This document shows, piece by piece, positions 9,585 through 17,144 of a DNA stretch of 33,292 nucleotides (the first letter of the stretch is position 1; each line of letters starts with the position of its first letter). The translations under genes and the position numbers were made by a program. This stretch comes from Anaerolineales bacterium (GTDB lineage: Bacteria > Chloroflexota > Anaerolineae > Anaerolineales > Villigracilaceae). Under the pieces are notes generated by a model that saw only the letters and a list, made by a program, of their open reading frames with translations, made no database searches and was not told the DNA's origin. Where the stretch lies: assembly GCA_013360875.1 (NCBI GenBank), contig JABWAU010000066.1, forward strand, positions 1 to 33,292, read 5' to 3'.

Positions 9585-10721
9585 ATGACATCGAACCGCC
9601 AGCCCGATCTTTCCAATTACGTCAATCCATATTCAACGCCCTATGAAGACCCTTATGACATTCGAACCAGCGAAGCGTCCGACCCGTTTCGCATCCTCTT
9701 TGCAGAGATGGAAAAACTCTTTCATGCCTGCGCCAGAACATCCGCGGAAAAAAGGATCCTCGATGTCGCCATCGTTCTGCCCGGCACCATGCGGGAATTC
9801 GGCAAATCAATGGATGCGCAATATCTATATCCCGTCACCAGCCGCCTGCAAACCATGTGCGATAAACTTGGGTTGGGTTTCGATCTGGATGCCAAGATCT
9901 CCTGGGAATGTGACGACCTTGCGCTTGGGCGGGCAAGCAGCGACCATATAGTCGAAAAACATCACCTGGCGGACCTGGCAAAATATTTTCCGCCTCAAGG
10001 GGACGATGCAAATGATCTGGACGCATGGGTGGATAAATGCAGGACAAGGATGATCGAAACGCAGACCGATCTTTTTCTCAATGCAAAAGAGACGTTAAGC
10101 ACGCGCAACCTCATCGTCGTTGGCGGTCCAAGGGTCAATCAGGTCATGGCAAACCTGTGTCACATTTTCCTGCTCCATTTCAATTGCCTGGGCGAGTTGG
10201 GCATGTACCTCGTCCCGCCTGTGGGGAATTTACCTTTGAAATTACGAAGGGTGTCCAATAACAACAAATGGGATGAGTGGCTGGATAGAACCTGGGAGGA
10301 TCGAAGCATTGGTTGGGTACACATGATGCGCAATCCCTGGGCGACCCGGGAAAAACCGCGATTCCTTATCTATATCGGAGGGTTCTATGCGCAAGGCACC
10401 CCCGCCGCAATGAAGAAACTCTCTGAAATCTTCGACTCTTTCCTGGACCCTTCCATGAACGGAAAACCAAACAGGCAGGCTCTGCTCGAGCAAAATTCCG
10501 ACTTCAGGATTGACGGTCATGCAGATCATCACATACCAGCCCATGTGGTCGAAGCGCAGGTAAAAATACCGCTCAACTGGTTTTTCGAGGCAAAAAGACC
10601 GGGCCTCAATGCAGCAACGCCCCTCTGGTCAATCACGCCCCCGGCATTCGAAGGCAGCATTGCAGGCTTCATTCCCATACTGGAAAAATCTCAACACCGG
10701 GAAACGCAGGCGGCAACATGA
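9585..10721 (+). CDS. Unknown protein with a Rossmann-like GGPxxN region
   Basis: This 378-residue soluble-looking protein has a good ribosome-binding site (AAAGGAG). The N half contains helices and LDVAIVLPGTM. Around residue 174 a hydrophobic strand NLIVVGGPRVNQV leads to helix VMANLCHIFLLHF. Later, MRNPWATREKPRFLIYIGGFYAQGTPAAMKKL resembles the second half of an alpha/beta domain: conserved NP, a hydrophobic strand, then G-x-x-x-x-GT-x-A-A-x-x-x-L. I have a weak recollection of this GGPxxN / GxxxxGT layout in S-layer C-terminal and related domains, but no family is assigned. The stop overlaps the next ATG (ATGA), tying it to the membrane protein downstream. Confidence 0.6.
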   Translation: MTSNRQPDLSNYVNPYSTPYEDPYDIRTSEASDPFRILFAEMEKLFHACARTSAEKRILDVAIVLPGTMREFGKSMDAQYLYPVTSRLQTMCDKLGLGFDLDAKISWECDDLALGRASSDHIVEKHHLADLAKYFPPQGDDANDLDAWVDKCRTRMIETQTDLFLNAKETLSTRNLIVVGGPRVNQVMANLCHIFLLHFNCLGELGMYLVPPVGNLPLKLRRVSNNNKWDEWLDRTWEDRSIGWVHMMRNPWATREKPRFLIYIGGFYAQGTPAAMKKLSEIFDSFLDPSMNGKPNRQALLEQNSDFRIDGHADHHIPAHVVEAQVKIPLNWFFEAKRPGLNAATPLWSITPPAFEGSIAGFIPILEKSQHRETQAAT

Positions 10722-11446
10722 CAACCGACGAGAGTCCCGATTCCATCAGGGTATTGAACAGCATACTGCGGATATTGGTGGAGTCATACGAACAGACAGC
10801 CGCCCACAGTTCTCTTATGATTCGCGACTCGGACCTGCGCGCCGGCGAGAAATACTTTACAAGCCTTAATCCTGAATCGCGGAACGATCCGTTTTACCTG
10901 GAATTGATATGGGGCACCGTGCTTGCCATTGGGTTGCAGGCTGCCATTGACGGCATTCCCCCCGACTGGCTTTCTGATGTGCAAAGATTTTTTGCCGCTC
11001 TGGGCGGTCTGGCTCTTGCCCTTGGCTTCCTGTCGCTGCGATGGTGGTTTATCTGGCGCACGAGGGGCATATATCAAACGATTCTATCGAGGACCTTCCA
11101 GGATATTAGCGACGCATATTCCATCCACAGCGCGCTGAATGTGCGATTGCAACGGGACAAACAATTGAGGGTGGCACTGGAAGCCGTTTTGTTGCCGTTG
11201 AGCGGAAAGTCCTGGGAGGAGATCAGCAGGGCGCGATATTTGCCGGAAGTGCGGGATAACATAGACCGAATCGCGGAGATAGACCGCCAACGCATGCTCG
11301 ATCTAAACGAATACGAGCGGAGGGGGGAGATTACTGGCTTGAATTACTGCAAGCCACTTTGCGAAGCGAATTGCCCGGATTCGTCTGCGCGTACCTCACC
11401 AGCGCCAGAAAAAGTAACGACGTTAAACAACGAAGCCAGAATCTAA
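10718..11446 (+). CDS. Two-helix membrane protein, N-terminal part (frameshifted)
   Basis: The open frame gives 242 residues. It has an N-terminal amphipathic region, two transmembrane helices at about 63-81 and 93-112 (LIWGTVLAIGLQAAI; ALGGLALALGFLSL), a basic stretch after the second helix and a long charged helical region. After NEYERRG the frame degenerates into a Cys/Ser/Pro-rich tail (YCKPLCEANCPDSS). The -1 frame instead continues a convincing helix: DYWLELLQATLRSELPG. The switch coincides with a run of six G at 11322-11327; one extra G would join the two frames. The intact protein would be about 331 residues, ending at 11715. Sequencing error, real mutation or slippage are all possible. 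ATG overlaps the upstream stop. Confidence 0.65.
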   Translation: MTTDESPDSIRVLNSILRILVESYEQTAAHSSLMIRDSDLRAGEKYFTSLNPESRNDPFYLELIWGTVLAIGLQAAIDGIPPDWLSDVQRFFAALGGLALALGFLSLRWWFIWRTRGIYQTILSRTFQDISDAYSIHSALNVRLQRDKQLRVALEAVLLPLSGKSWEEISRARYLPEVRDNIDRIAEIDRQRMLDLNEYERRGEITGLNYCKPLCEANCPDSSARTSPAPEKVTTLNNEARI

Positions 11447-11715
11447 AAAAGTGGCGCGCAGATGCAATTCGCCTGTGCAACGCATTGTACAAAGTGGACA
11501 AACGCTTCGCTGGTAATAAACCCGCCTATCAACAATTACTCAAGAGATTGGACGAAGTCAAGGATTTTAGCAAGATAGGCCTTAACCAATTGTTGATCGC
11601 CTGCGCCGCCGAACCATTTAACTACACGGGACCACGAGCCAAGTTGCCAAACAAATTCTTTTTTCAGTACGATTTCACGGCCCCATCCCCGGACTTGCAA
11701 TCACTTGCAATGTAA
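11359..11715 (+). CDS. C-terminal part of the frameshifted membrane protein
   Basis: This frame has no good start of its own. The TTG at 11359 lies in the middle of a helix that is already open from about 11302 in the same frame. Its helical, basic sequence (ARKSNDVKQRSQNLKKWRAD, ALYKVDKRFAGNKPAYQQLLKRLDEV) fits as the cytoplasmic continuation of the protein at 10718. It ends YDFTAPSPDLQSLAM. I read it as the C-terminus displaced by a one-base indel at the G run, not as a separate gene. Confidence 0.6.
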   Translation: MRSELPGFVCAYLTSARKSNDVKQRSQNLKKWRADAIRLCNALYKVDKRFAGNKPAYQQLLKRLDEVKDFSKIGLNQLLIACAAEPFNYTGPRAKLPNKFFFQYDFTAPSPDLQSLAM

Positions 11716-11765
11716 CCAATGGCGGATTTTGCCTGGTGCCGCGAATTCTTCATCAGAAAACGCCA

Positions 11766-11794
11766 TTGAAAATAGCCTGAAAACAACGTATACT
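11766..11794 (+). promoter_or_regulatory. Sigma70-type promoter for the M4 peptidase gene
   Basis: TTGAAA (11766-11771), a 17-bp spacer and TATACT (11789-11794) give a near-consensus housekeeping promoter. It lies 46 bp before the peptidase ATG and after the preceding stop. This suggests the peptidase and inhibitor can be transcribed apart from the unknown cluster upstream. Confidence 0.6.
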
Positions 11795-11839
11795 GACATT
11801 GTTCATCCGCATCCAACTCGCCAAGGAAAGGATTTCCCC

Positions 11840-12991
11840 ATGACCGCACATTTGCATCCTATTAACTGTATCGTTCCCCCGCACATGCTTGAAAAGATCG
11901 CCACAAACGGAACCGAAGCGCAAAGAAACCTGGCAATCGAAACGCTCAAGGCGTCCGAGCGAATGCGCGGCCAGCGCCGTGCATTAATGGACTTCTCTGC
12001 CGCCGCGTTCCGCGTCGCCGCAGCCGGAGCCGGAAAGGAACGCATCGTCTACGACGCGAAGAACGGCACCTCCCTGCCCGGCACGCCCGTCCGAAAAGAA
12101 GGCGACCCTCCCTCCTCCGACGTGGCGGTCAACGAGGCATACGATGGAAGCGGCGTAACGTACGACCTTTTCAAGGACATCTACGACCGCAACTCCATTG
12201 ACAACAACGGCATGAGAATGGACTCCACCGTCCATTACAGAAAGGGCTACGACAACGCCTTCTGGAACGGTGAGCAGATGGTCTACGGCGATGGAGATGA
12301 AGACCTGCCTCCCGCGGAGCGCCTCTTCAATCGCTTTACCATCGCCATTGACATCATCGGTCACGAACTGACCCACGGCGTCACGCAATTCGAGGCGAAA
12401 CTCGTTTACTCCTTCCAGCCCGGCGCGTTGAACGAATCCATGTCCGACGTGTTCGGCTCGCTCGTCAAGCAACGCCACCTCAACCAGACCGCCGCCGAAG
12501 CGGATTGGATCATCGGCGCGGGCTTGCTGACCGAAAACGTGAACGGCGTCGGCATCCGTTCCATGAAGGAGCCGGGAACCGCCTACAACGACCCGGTATT
12601 GGGCAAGGACCCGCAGCCCGGTCACATGAAGGATTACGTCAACACCGTCAGCGACAACGGCGGCGTGCATATCAATTCCGGGATCCCCAACCGTGCCTTT
12701 TACATCACCGCCACAGAACTGGGCGGTTACGCCTGGGAAAAAGCCGGGCAGATCTGGTACGTCACCCTCAGGGACAAACTTGGGACGAACTCCCAATTCC
12801 AGGATTGCGCCAACCTGACGTACGCCGTCGCCGCTGACCTTTTTGGCGCCGGAAGCCTCGAACAGATGGCGGTGAAAAAAGGCTGGGCGGAGGTCGGCAT
12901 CAACGTGGACGGCACCACTCCACCGCCCGAACCCGGCGGCTGTCTCGAATCGCTCTTGCGTATCATCGGCGCCGCGCCCGCGAAGAAATAG
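11840..12991 (+). CDS. Protealysin-like M4 (thermolysin family) metallopeptidase
   Basis: This 383-residue zinc endopeptidase has catalytic HELTH at 175-179 (zinc ligands H175 and H179, catalytic E176). The third ligand is E199 in NESMSD, and the thermolysin-type active-site His is H277 in DNGGVHINSGIPN. There is no signal peptide. Instead a short propeptide of about 50 residues carries IVPPHML at 11-17, which fits the PPL-type precursor motif of protealysin-like enzymes. That places it in the short-propeptide, non-classically exported branch. The C-terminal tail (TTPPPEPGG, then CLESLLRIIG) is a Pro-rich linker plus a small helix. The start at ATG 11840 is supported by AAGGAAAGG eight to sixteen bases upstream. 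The inhibitor gene follows after 8 bp. Confidence 0.9.
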   Translation: MTAHLHPINCIVPPHMLEKIATNGTEAQRNLAIETLKASERMRGQRRALMDFSAAAFRVAAAGAGKERIVYDAKNGTSLPGTPVRKEGDPPSSDVAVNEAYDGSGVTYDLFKDIYDRNSIDNNGMRMDSTVHYRKGYDNAFWNGEQMVYGDGDEDLPPAERLFNRFTIAIDIIGHELTHGVTQFEAKLVYSFQPGALNESMSDVFGSLVKQRHLNQTAAEADWIIGAGLLTENVNGVGIRSMKEPGTAYNDPVLGKDPQPGHMKDYVNTVSDNGGVHINSGIPNRAFYITATELGGYAWEKAGQIWYVTLRDKLGTNSQFQDCANLTYAVAADLFGAGSLEQMAVKKGWAEVGINVDGTTPPPEPGGCLESLLRIIGAAPAKK

Positions 12992-12999
12992 TGACAACT

Positions 13000-13323
13000 A
13001 TGAAATTCGAAAAGATCAGATTCGAACGCAGCGGCGGGTTTGCCGGAATCCGTCTCGCGACGGAGATTGAAGCGGAGGCTCTTCCCGAAGACCAGAAAAA
13101 GGAAATCGCCGAACTGCTCGACGATATGGATTTCGAGGAACTGCCCGCAAAACTGGCGAACAGGATGCCCCTCCCCGATGAGTTCGTCTATTCCATCGTC
13201 GTTGAATTTGGGGATCAAAAATATGAGGTGATGGCTGGCGAATCGGCGCTGCCCGGCGACGCGCAGCCGCTGATCGAAATACTCGAGGGCATCGCAAAAC
13301 AACGGATGAGAAAAAAGGATTGA
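13000..13323 (+). CDS. Emfourin-like proteinaceous inhibitor of M4 peptidases
   Basis: This 107-residue small protein begins KFEKIRFERSGGFAGIR, the FxRSGGFAG(I/V)R opening I associate with emfourin, the protealysin inhibitor. It continues with an acidic helical middle (LPEDQKKEIAELLDDMDFEEL) and ends in a strand plus helix (ALPGDAQPLIEILEGIAKQR). It sits 8 bp downstream of the protealysin-like peptidase, the arrangement described for protealysin-emfourin operons. It probably holds the peptidase inactive in the cytoplasm. ATG 13000 is preferred; a GTG at 12991 would add three residues. A strong terminator follows directly. Confidence 0.82.
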   Translation: MKFEKIRFERSGGFAGIRLATEIEAEALPEDQKKEIAELLDDMDFEELPAKLANRMPLPDEFVYSIVVEFGDQKYEVMAGESALPGDAQPLIEILEGIAKQRMRKKD

Positions 13324-13334
13324 TCGGCGATCAA

Positions 13335-13366
13335 ACCCGGAGAGCGAACCCGCCTCCGGGTTTTTT
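13335..13366 (+). terminator. Rho-independent terminator after the inhibitor gene
   Basis: ACCCGGA (13335-13341) pairs with TCCGGGT (13355-13361), followed by six T. It ends the peptidase-inhibitor unit 12 bp after the stop. Confidence 0.85.
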
Positions 13367-13374
13367 CAAATATA

Positions 13375-13469
13375 ATCAGTAGATCACGAAAATCCTGCGT
13401 AGGTCTGCGCTCTCTAGCGCAAACCTGTCGTTAGAGAACGCCAAGTACGCGCTTTCGTGAAGTACTGAT
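13375..13469. repeat. Palindromic 95-bp element, copy 1
   Basis: The 17-nt ends, at 13375-13391 and 13453-13469, are inverted copies of each other except for a GA/AG step (G-G and A-A opposed). Both are identical, base for base, to the ends of copy 2 at 33198-33291. Inside are a closing stem GCGT/ACGC, hairpin A (AGGT-C-TGCGCT, loop CTCT, AGCGCA-A-ACCT) and hairpin B (CGTT, loop AGAG, AACG). The element starts 8 bp after the terminator T run. It contains no ORF. It looks like a MITE- or REP-like folded unit; no transposase is nearby. Confidence 0.75.
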
Positions 13470-13587
13470 CGCTACACACCGTCTCGAAGGTTTGGGCTGG
13501 GAACGTGTCGGGTTTGCGGAGGACCTTCGGGAGGCGCACGGCGCAAGACGAGACACACAAAGACACGCAGCGAGGAAGGAGTTCAAC

Positions 13588-15198
13588 TTGAGGAAGATCA
13601 TCGGTCCCGACGTAAGTTTCTATCAGGACGACCCCAACACCCCGAACGGCATTGACTTCAGAAGAATGAACAACGTCGCGGATTTCGTCATCATCCGCGC
13701 CGGTCAAAACCTCTGGTTCGACCGCGATTTCACCAGGAACTGGGCGGCGGCAAAACAGGCGGGCTTGCCGCGCGGTTCCTACTGGTTCTACGATAGCCGC
13801 GCAGACCCCAAGGCGCAAGCCGAACTTTGGGCAAACCTGATACGAGACGACATGGGCGAACTGCCGCTCTTCGCGGATTTCGAAGAAACCTACAAAGGCG
13901 AATTTACAGGCTGGAGACACTGGAGGACCTTTCTCGACCATCTCCGCACGCTCGTCGGGCAAAAAGAGATCGGCATCTACACCGCCTATTTCTACTGGGT
14001 CAACAACGCCCCCAATCCAACCACCCAGCCGAACGAACTCGAATACTTCCACCGCTACCCTCTGTGGATCGCCAACTACGGCGTCGAAACTCCCCTCGTG
14101 CCAAAACCCTGGTCGCCGAACGAATGGTTGTTCTGGCAATTCACCGCCATGGGCGACGGCATCCTCTATGGGGTGGAAAGCGCCGAGATTGACCTGAACT
14201 ACTTCAACGGCGACGCGCAGGCGTTCGCAAACCGCTTCAACGTTCCCGCGCCGCAAGATCCGACCCCGCCACAACCCAGCGGCAAAAAATACGTGGTCAA
14301 CGCCGGGGCATTGTACGTGCGCCAGGGACCCGGCACGAACTACAAAGCCATCGGATACCTGCAACGCAACGACATCGTCGAAGCGTACGACCACAACGAG
14401 GACGGGACATGGCTGTACGTCAAACGCCTGAGCGACGGATTGATGGGCTGGTGCTCGATCACCTACCTGGTCCCCGTCACGCCTCCTCCCACGCCGGAGC
14501 CTGAACCGCCACCCCCGCCTCCTCCGCCTGATCCGGGCGATGGCGCGCGCTATCGCGTCACCGCCAGCGCGCTGTACGTCCGCGAAGGACCCGCCTCCTC
14601 GTTCAGGTCGGTGGGCTTCCTCGTCAGGGACGATATCGTCGTCGAACTGGAATCAAATTCGGATGGGAGTTGGAAGCGTGTCCGTCGCCTGCGCGATGGG
14701 TTGACGGGCTGGTGTTCGGTCAAATATCTGCTGCTCGTCAGCAACCCGCCTCCCGACGGTCCACCCCCCGACGGGACGCGTTACAAAGTGACTGCCGCCA
14801 GCCTGAACGTGCGCGAAGGTCCCGGCTCGAATTTCAAATCCCTGGGCTACGTCAGGCAGAACGAAATCGTGGACGGGATCGAAACGAATGCCGATAATAC
14901 GTGGATTAAGATTCGTAGGACCGATGGGTTGACCGGCTGGGCTTCCGCGCGGTATCTGTCTGAGGTCGCCGCTCCGCCCCCGCCCGACGATGGGACGGGA
15001 ACGAAATACCGGATCACGGCGACCCGCCTGCACGTCCGCGAGGGACCCGGCACGCAATACCGGTCACTGGGATACATCCAACAGAACGAGATCGTCACTG
15101 CCTTCAACGCCAACGCCGATCAAAGTTGGAGGCAGATCCGCCGGAGCGATGGGCTGGTCGGCTGGTCGTCCGCAAGATACATGACCCCGGTGACATGA
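13588..15198 (+). CDS. GH25 muramidase with four C-terminal SH3 domains
   Basis: This 536-residue peptidoglycan hydrolase cleaves MurNAc-GlcNAc bonds by family. The GH25 domain spans about 4-218: GPDVSFYQ (catalytic-site D8), the DxE pair D97 and E99 in FADFEE, and the family ending IDLNYFNG at 201-208. Four SH3b repeats follow at about 233-305, 335-403, 415-475 and 480-536, each with (L/A)xVR(Q/E)GP and a GW(C/A/S)S closing strand, joined by Pro-rich linkers. TTG 13588 is chosen because GAGGAAGGAG ends 6 bp upstream and the protein begins right at the fold; an upstream ATG at 13492 would add 32 low-complexity residues translated from repeat-like DNA. Neither start gives a signal peptide, which is odd for a wall hydrolase. 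An exported, phage-like or lysis-released role is possible. Confidence 0.85.
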   Translation: MRKIIGPDVSFYQDDPNTPNGIDFRRMNNVADFVIIRAGQNLWFDRDFTRNWAAAKQAGLPRGSYWFYDSRADPKAQAELWANLIRDDMGELPLFADFEETYKGEFTGWRHWRTFLDHLRTLVGQKEIGIYTAYFYWVNNAPNPTTQPNELEYFHRYPLWIANYGVETPLVPKPWSPNEWLFWQFTAMGDGILYGVESAEIDLNYFNGDAQAFANRFNVPAPQDPTPPQPSGKKYVVNAGALYVRQGPGTNYKAIGYLQRNDIVEAYDHNEDGTWLYVKRLSDGLMGWCSITYLVPVTPPPTPEPEPPPPPPPPDPGDGARYRVTASALYVREGPASSFRSVGFLVRDDIVVELESNSDGSWKRVRRLRDGLTGWCSVKYLLLVSNPPPDGPPPDGTRYKVTAASLNVREGPGSNFKSLGYVRQNEIVDGIETNADNTWIKIRRTDGLTGWASARYLSEVAAPPPPDDGTGTKYRITATRLHVREGPGTQYRSLGYIQQNEIVTAFNANADQSWRQIRRSDGLVGWSSARYMTPVT

Positions 15199-15209
15199 TT
15201 GACAATGCG

Positions 15210-15242
15210 CATCGTCCCGAAGGCTTAGTCTTCGGGACGATG
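15210..15242. terminator. Bidirectional hairpin between convergent genes
   Basis: A perfect 13-bp stem, CATCGTCCCGAAG (15210-15222) and CTTCGGGACGATG (15230-15242), has a 7-nt loop. It lies 11 bp after the GH25 stop and 29 bp from the lipoprotein stop on the other strand. There is no long T run, so it may be a repeat serving as a terminator or 3' stabiliser. Confidence 0.55.
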
Positions 15243-15271
15243 TTCATGTTTGCGGCAGGGAAGAGCCTCGC

Positions 15272-16045
15272 CTACGGCGGGGGCCAGGGAATGATCGCAG
15301 GTTCGGAAAACCCGTGCTTTTCGACTGTATAAAGTTTCCCGGACGATGGCAAAGCGCACCCTGCCTCGTCCTTGACCTCGTAATTTGTGGTGTATTGATC
15401 GGGATAGGAGAACGTCCACCACAGGTACGCGCCGTTCTGACAGACGAATAATTCCAGCAGGTAGCCGCGGTCGTCATCCGATGTCATGTGGACTTGGTTC
15501 CAGGTGATAAGCACTTCGTTCCCATTTCGTATCGCCGTCACACCCTTCGGCGGACCGTACATGTTGCTCCCGATGGATTGCAGGTTCAGTTCCTTGTAGG
15601 CGATCAACGATATATCCCCCACCACATCCACCACAGACGGGGCGACCCAGCAAAAATAGTTCAACTTATCGAACTTGACGTACAACCAGTTGCTGTAAAT
15701 GAACCTTCCGCGAACGGTGCCTGTATCTCCCGCGTACAAATCCGCCGCGTGGAGGTAGGCAACCGAGGGACCGTAGCGGCAATGCGCCTGCTTGTTCACG
15801 GTCACGGACGGGAAGGCGTAGGTCGGCGTGGGGGTGATGGTGGGAGTGAAGGTGATCGTAGGAGTCAAGGTGATGGTCGGCGTGGGCGTGAGCGTGGGGG
15901 TGAATGTTTCGATGGGAGGCAATGTAAGCGTGACGGCGTGAGTCTCCGCCTGCGTTTCGGTGGCGGAGGCTGGCGTGGCGGCAGACGGAAGATTGCAGGC
16001 AAGGATAAGAATGACGAAAAGAGCGGGCAGGAAATATTTTTTCAT
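15272..16045 (-). CDS. Lipoprotein with Thr/Pro linker, SH3-like and Fn3-like regions
   Basis: This 257-residue protein has an N-terminal lipoprotein signal: MKKYFLPALFVILIL, then lipobox LACN with the lipidated Cys at position 17. A linker of TPT-type repeats (about 45-75) projects the rest from the membrane. Residues about 78-145 resemble an SH3b domain (VNKQAHCRYGPSVAY ... NWLYVKF ... CWVAPS). A beta-sandwich-like segment from about 158 (PKGVTAIRNGNEVLITW) recalls fibronectin type III. It should be an extracytoplasmic binding protein; no ligand can be named. The ATG overlaps the stop of the deacetylase-like gene by ATGA, so both are probably on one transcript. Confidence 0.75.
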   Translation of the reverse strand: MKKYFLPALFVILILACNLPSAATPASATETQAETHAVTLTLPPIETFTPTLTPTPTITLTPTITFTPTITPTPTYAFPSVTVNKQAHCRYGPSVAYLHAADLYAGDTGTVRGRFIYSNWLYVKFDKLNYFCWVAPSVVDVVGDISLIAYKELNLQSIGSNMYGPPKGVTAIRNGNEVLITWNQVHMTSDDDRGYLLELFVCQNGAYLWWTFSYPDQYTTNYEVKDEAGCALPSSGKLYTVEKHGFSEPAIIPWPPP

Positions 16046-17094
16046 TTGAACTCCATAGCATACCGAAACGCAGACAACAACGCCAGGATATTTTTTCCAA
16101 GCGCGTCGTTGGCGTAGCCGCCTTCCATCACAATGACGGTCGGCAGATCGAGCGATGCGATTCGCCCTCCGATCCCGGCGATCCCTTCGGTGGTGACTTT
16201 GACCGTGCCGAGCGGATCGGCGGCGTAAATATCCATCCCGGCGGATACCACAAGCGAGACAGGCTTGAACTCGCGGATCAATTCGATGGCTCGCTCGAGC
16301 GTTCCCAGGTATTCGGCGTCGCCCGTCCCGGCGGGCAAGGGGAAGTTGCGATGGAACCCAAGTCCCCTGCCCTCCCCGCGCTCGTCTGCAAAACCGACGA
16401 AGTGCGGATACTCGAAATCGGGGTCGGCATGGATGGAGATCGTCAACACGTCGTCGCGTTCGTAGAAAATATCCTGGGTGCCGTTGCCTGCATGATAATC
16501 AATATCGAGAACGGCAACACGTCCCTTTGAGGATAACCAATTCGCCGCGACAGCCGCGTTATTGATGAAACAATATCCGCCCGCGTAATCCTTCCCTGCG
16601 TGATGACCAGGCGGGCGACAAAGGGCAAAGGATGAAGATGGCGATTGAGTGATGGAGTGAAAAACATATTCAGCCGCGCTCAACGCGCAATTGACGGAAG
16701 CCAGCGTGGCTGGATACGTCCCTTCGACGATGCAAGCGCTCAAGTCCATGATGTAATAGCCGGCGCGTCCGAGCAACGATTTCGGTCTTTGAGGATGACG
16801 CCTCAGCGCGAAGGTGGCGGGTATCAGCGTGGAAGAATCTTTGGGTTCGGAAGCCAGCCAATCGGTCCAGGCGGAAGCGAGGAAATCCAGATAGTCATCG
16901 TCGTGCACCGCGCGGATCGGGTCGAGTCCGAAATCCGACGGTTCGCAAATCTCCGCCCAACCTGCCCGGCGCAATGCTTCAAGGATGCGATCCATGCGGT
17001 CGGGGTTTTCGAGATACGGCACGCGCAAGCCTCCGTCGAAAACCTCAAAAGGCGGATCGTGACGGCGATGCGTTTCGGAATAAAATACCTTCAT
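16042..17094 (-). CDS. Histone deacetylase / acetylpolyamine amidohydrolase family protein
   Basis: This 350-residue zinc amidohydrolase of the arginase-deacetylase fold removes acetyl groups from lysine- or polyamine-like amines. Motifs are RPPGHHA at 160-166 (catalytic His pair H164 and H165), GYCFINNAAVAA, LDIDYHAGNGTQD with zinc ligands D199 and H201, and a third ligand D288 in SAGMDIY. The catalytic-type tyrosine is Y327 in EGGY. The opening MKVFYSETHRRHDP and the extended N-terminal segment recall bacterial acetylpolyamine amidohydrolases more than AcuC. Substrate is inferred, not shown. The start has ACGGAG upstream, and a TACAAT -10 box lies at 17125-17120 on the minus strand. It is divergent from the nitroreductase. 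Confidence 0.85.
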   Translation of the reverse strand: MKVFYSETHRRHDPPFEVFDGGLRVPYLENPDRMDRILEALRRAGWAEICEPSDFGLDPIRAVHDDDYLDFLASAWTDWLASEPKDSSTLIPATFALRRHPQRPKSLLGRAGYYIMDLSACIVEGTYPATLASVNCALSAAEYVFHSITQSPSSSFALCRPPGHHAGKDYAGGYCFINNAAVAANWLSSKGRVAVLDIDYHAGNGTQDIFYERDDVLTISIHADPDFEYPHFVGFADERGEGRGLGFHRNFPLPAGTGDAEYLGTLERAIELIREFKPVSLVVSAGMDIYAADPLGTVKVTTEGIAGIGGRIASLDLPTVIVMEGGYANDALGKNILALLSAFRYAMEFK

Positions 17095-17115
17095 GGCGCT
17101 CCGTAAGATTTACGC

Positions 17116-17130
17116 CATAATTGTATCAAT
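17116..17130. promoter_or_regulatory. Overlapping divergent promoter region
   Basis: The 50-bp gap between the divergent deacetylase-like and nitroreductase genes holds TACAAT on the minus strand (17125-17120). On the plus strand are CATAAT (17116-17121) and GTATCAAT (17123-17130). The -10 boxes of the two directions overlap, so the genes may compete for polymerase. No clear -35 boxes are seen. Confidence 0.35.
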
Positions 17131-17144
17131 AGAACGGAGGAAAC

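Noticed and set aside
11322-11327. Programmed -1 frameshift at the G6 run
   Set aside because: The zero-frame codons AGG-GGG-GAG do not form an X-XXY-YYZ heptamer that re-pairs in both sites; an indel is simpler.
13371-13376. TATAAT as a promoter for the GH25 gene
   Set aside because: It straddles the edge of the palindromic element, lies over 200 bp from the start codon and has no -35 partner; it may be chance next to the terminator T run.
13492-13587. Upstream ATG extension of the GH25 muramidase
   Set aside because: The extra 32 residues come from repeat-like DNA, show no signal peptide and the TTG at 13588 has a far better ribosome-binding site.
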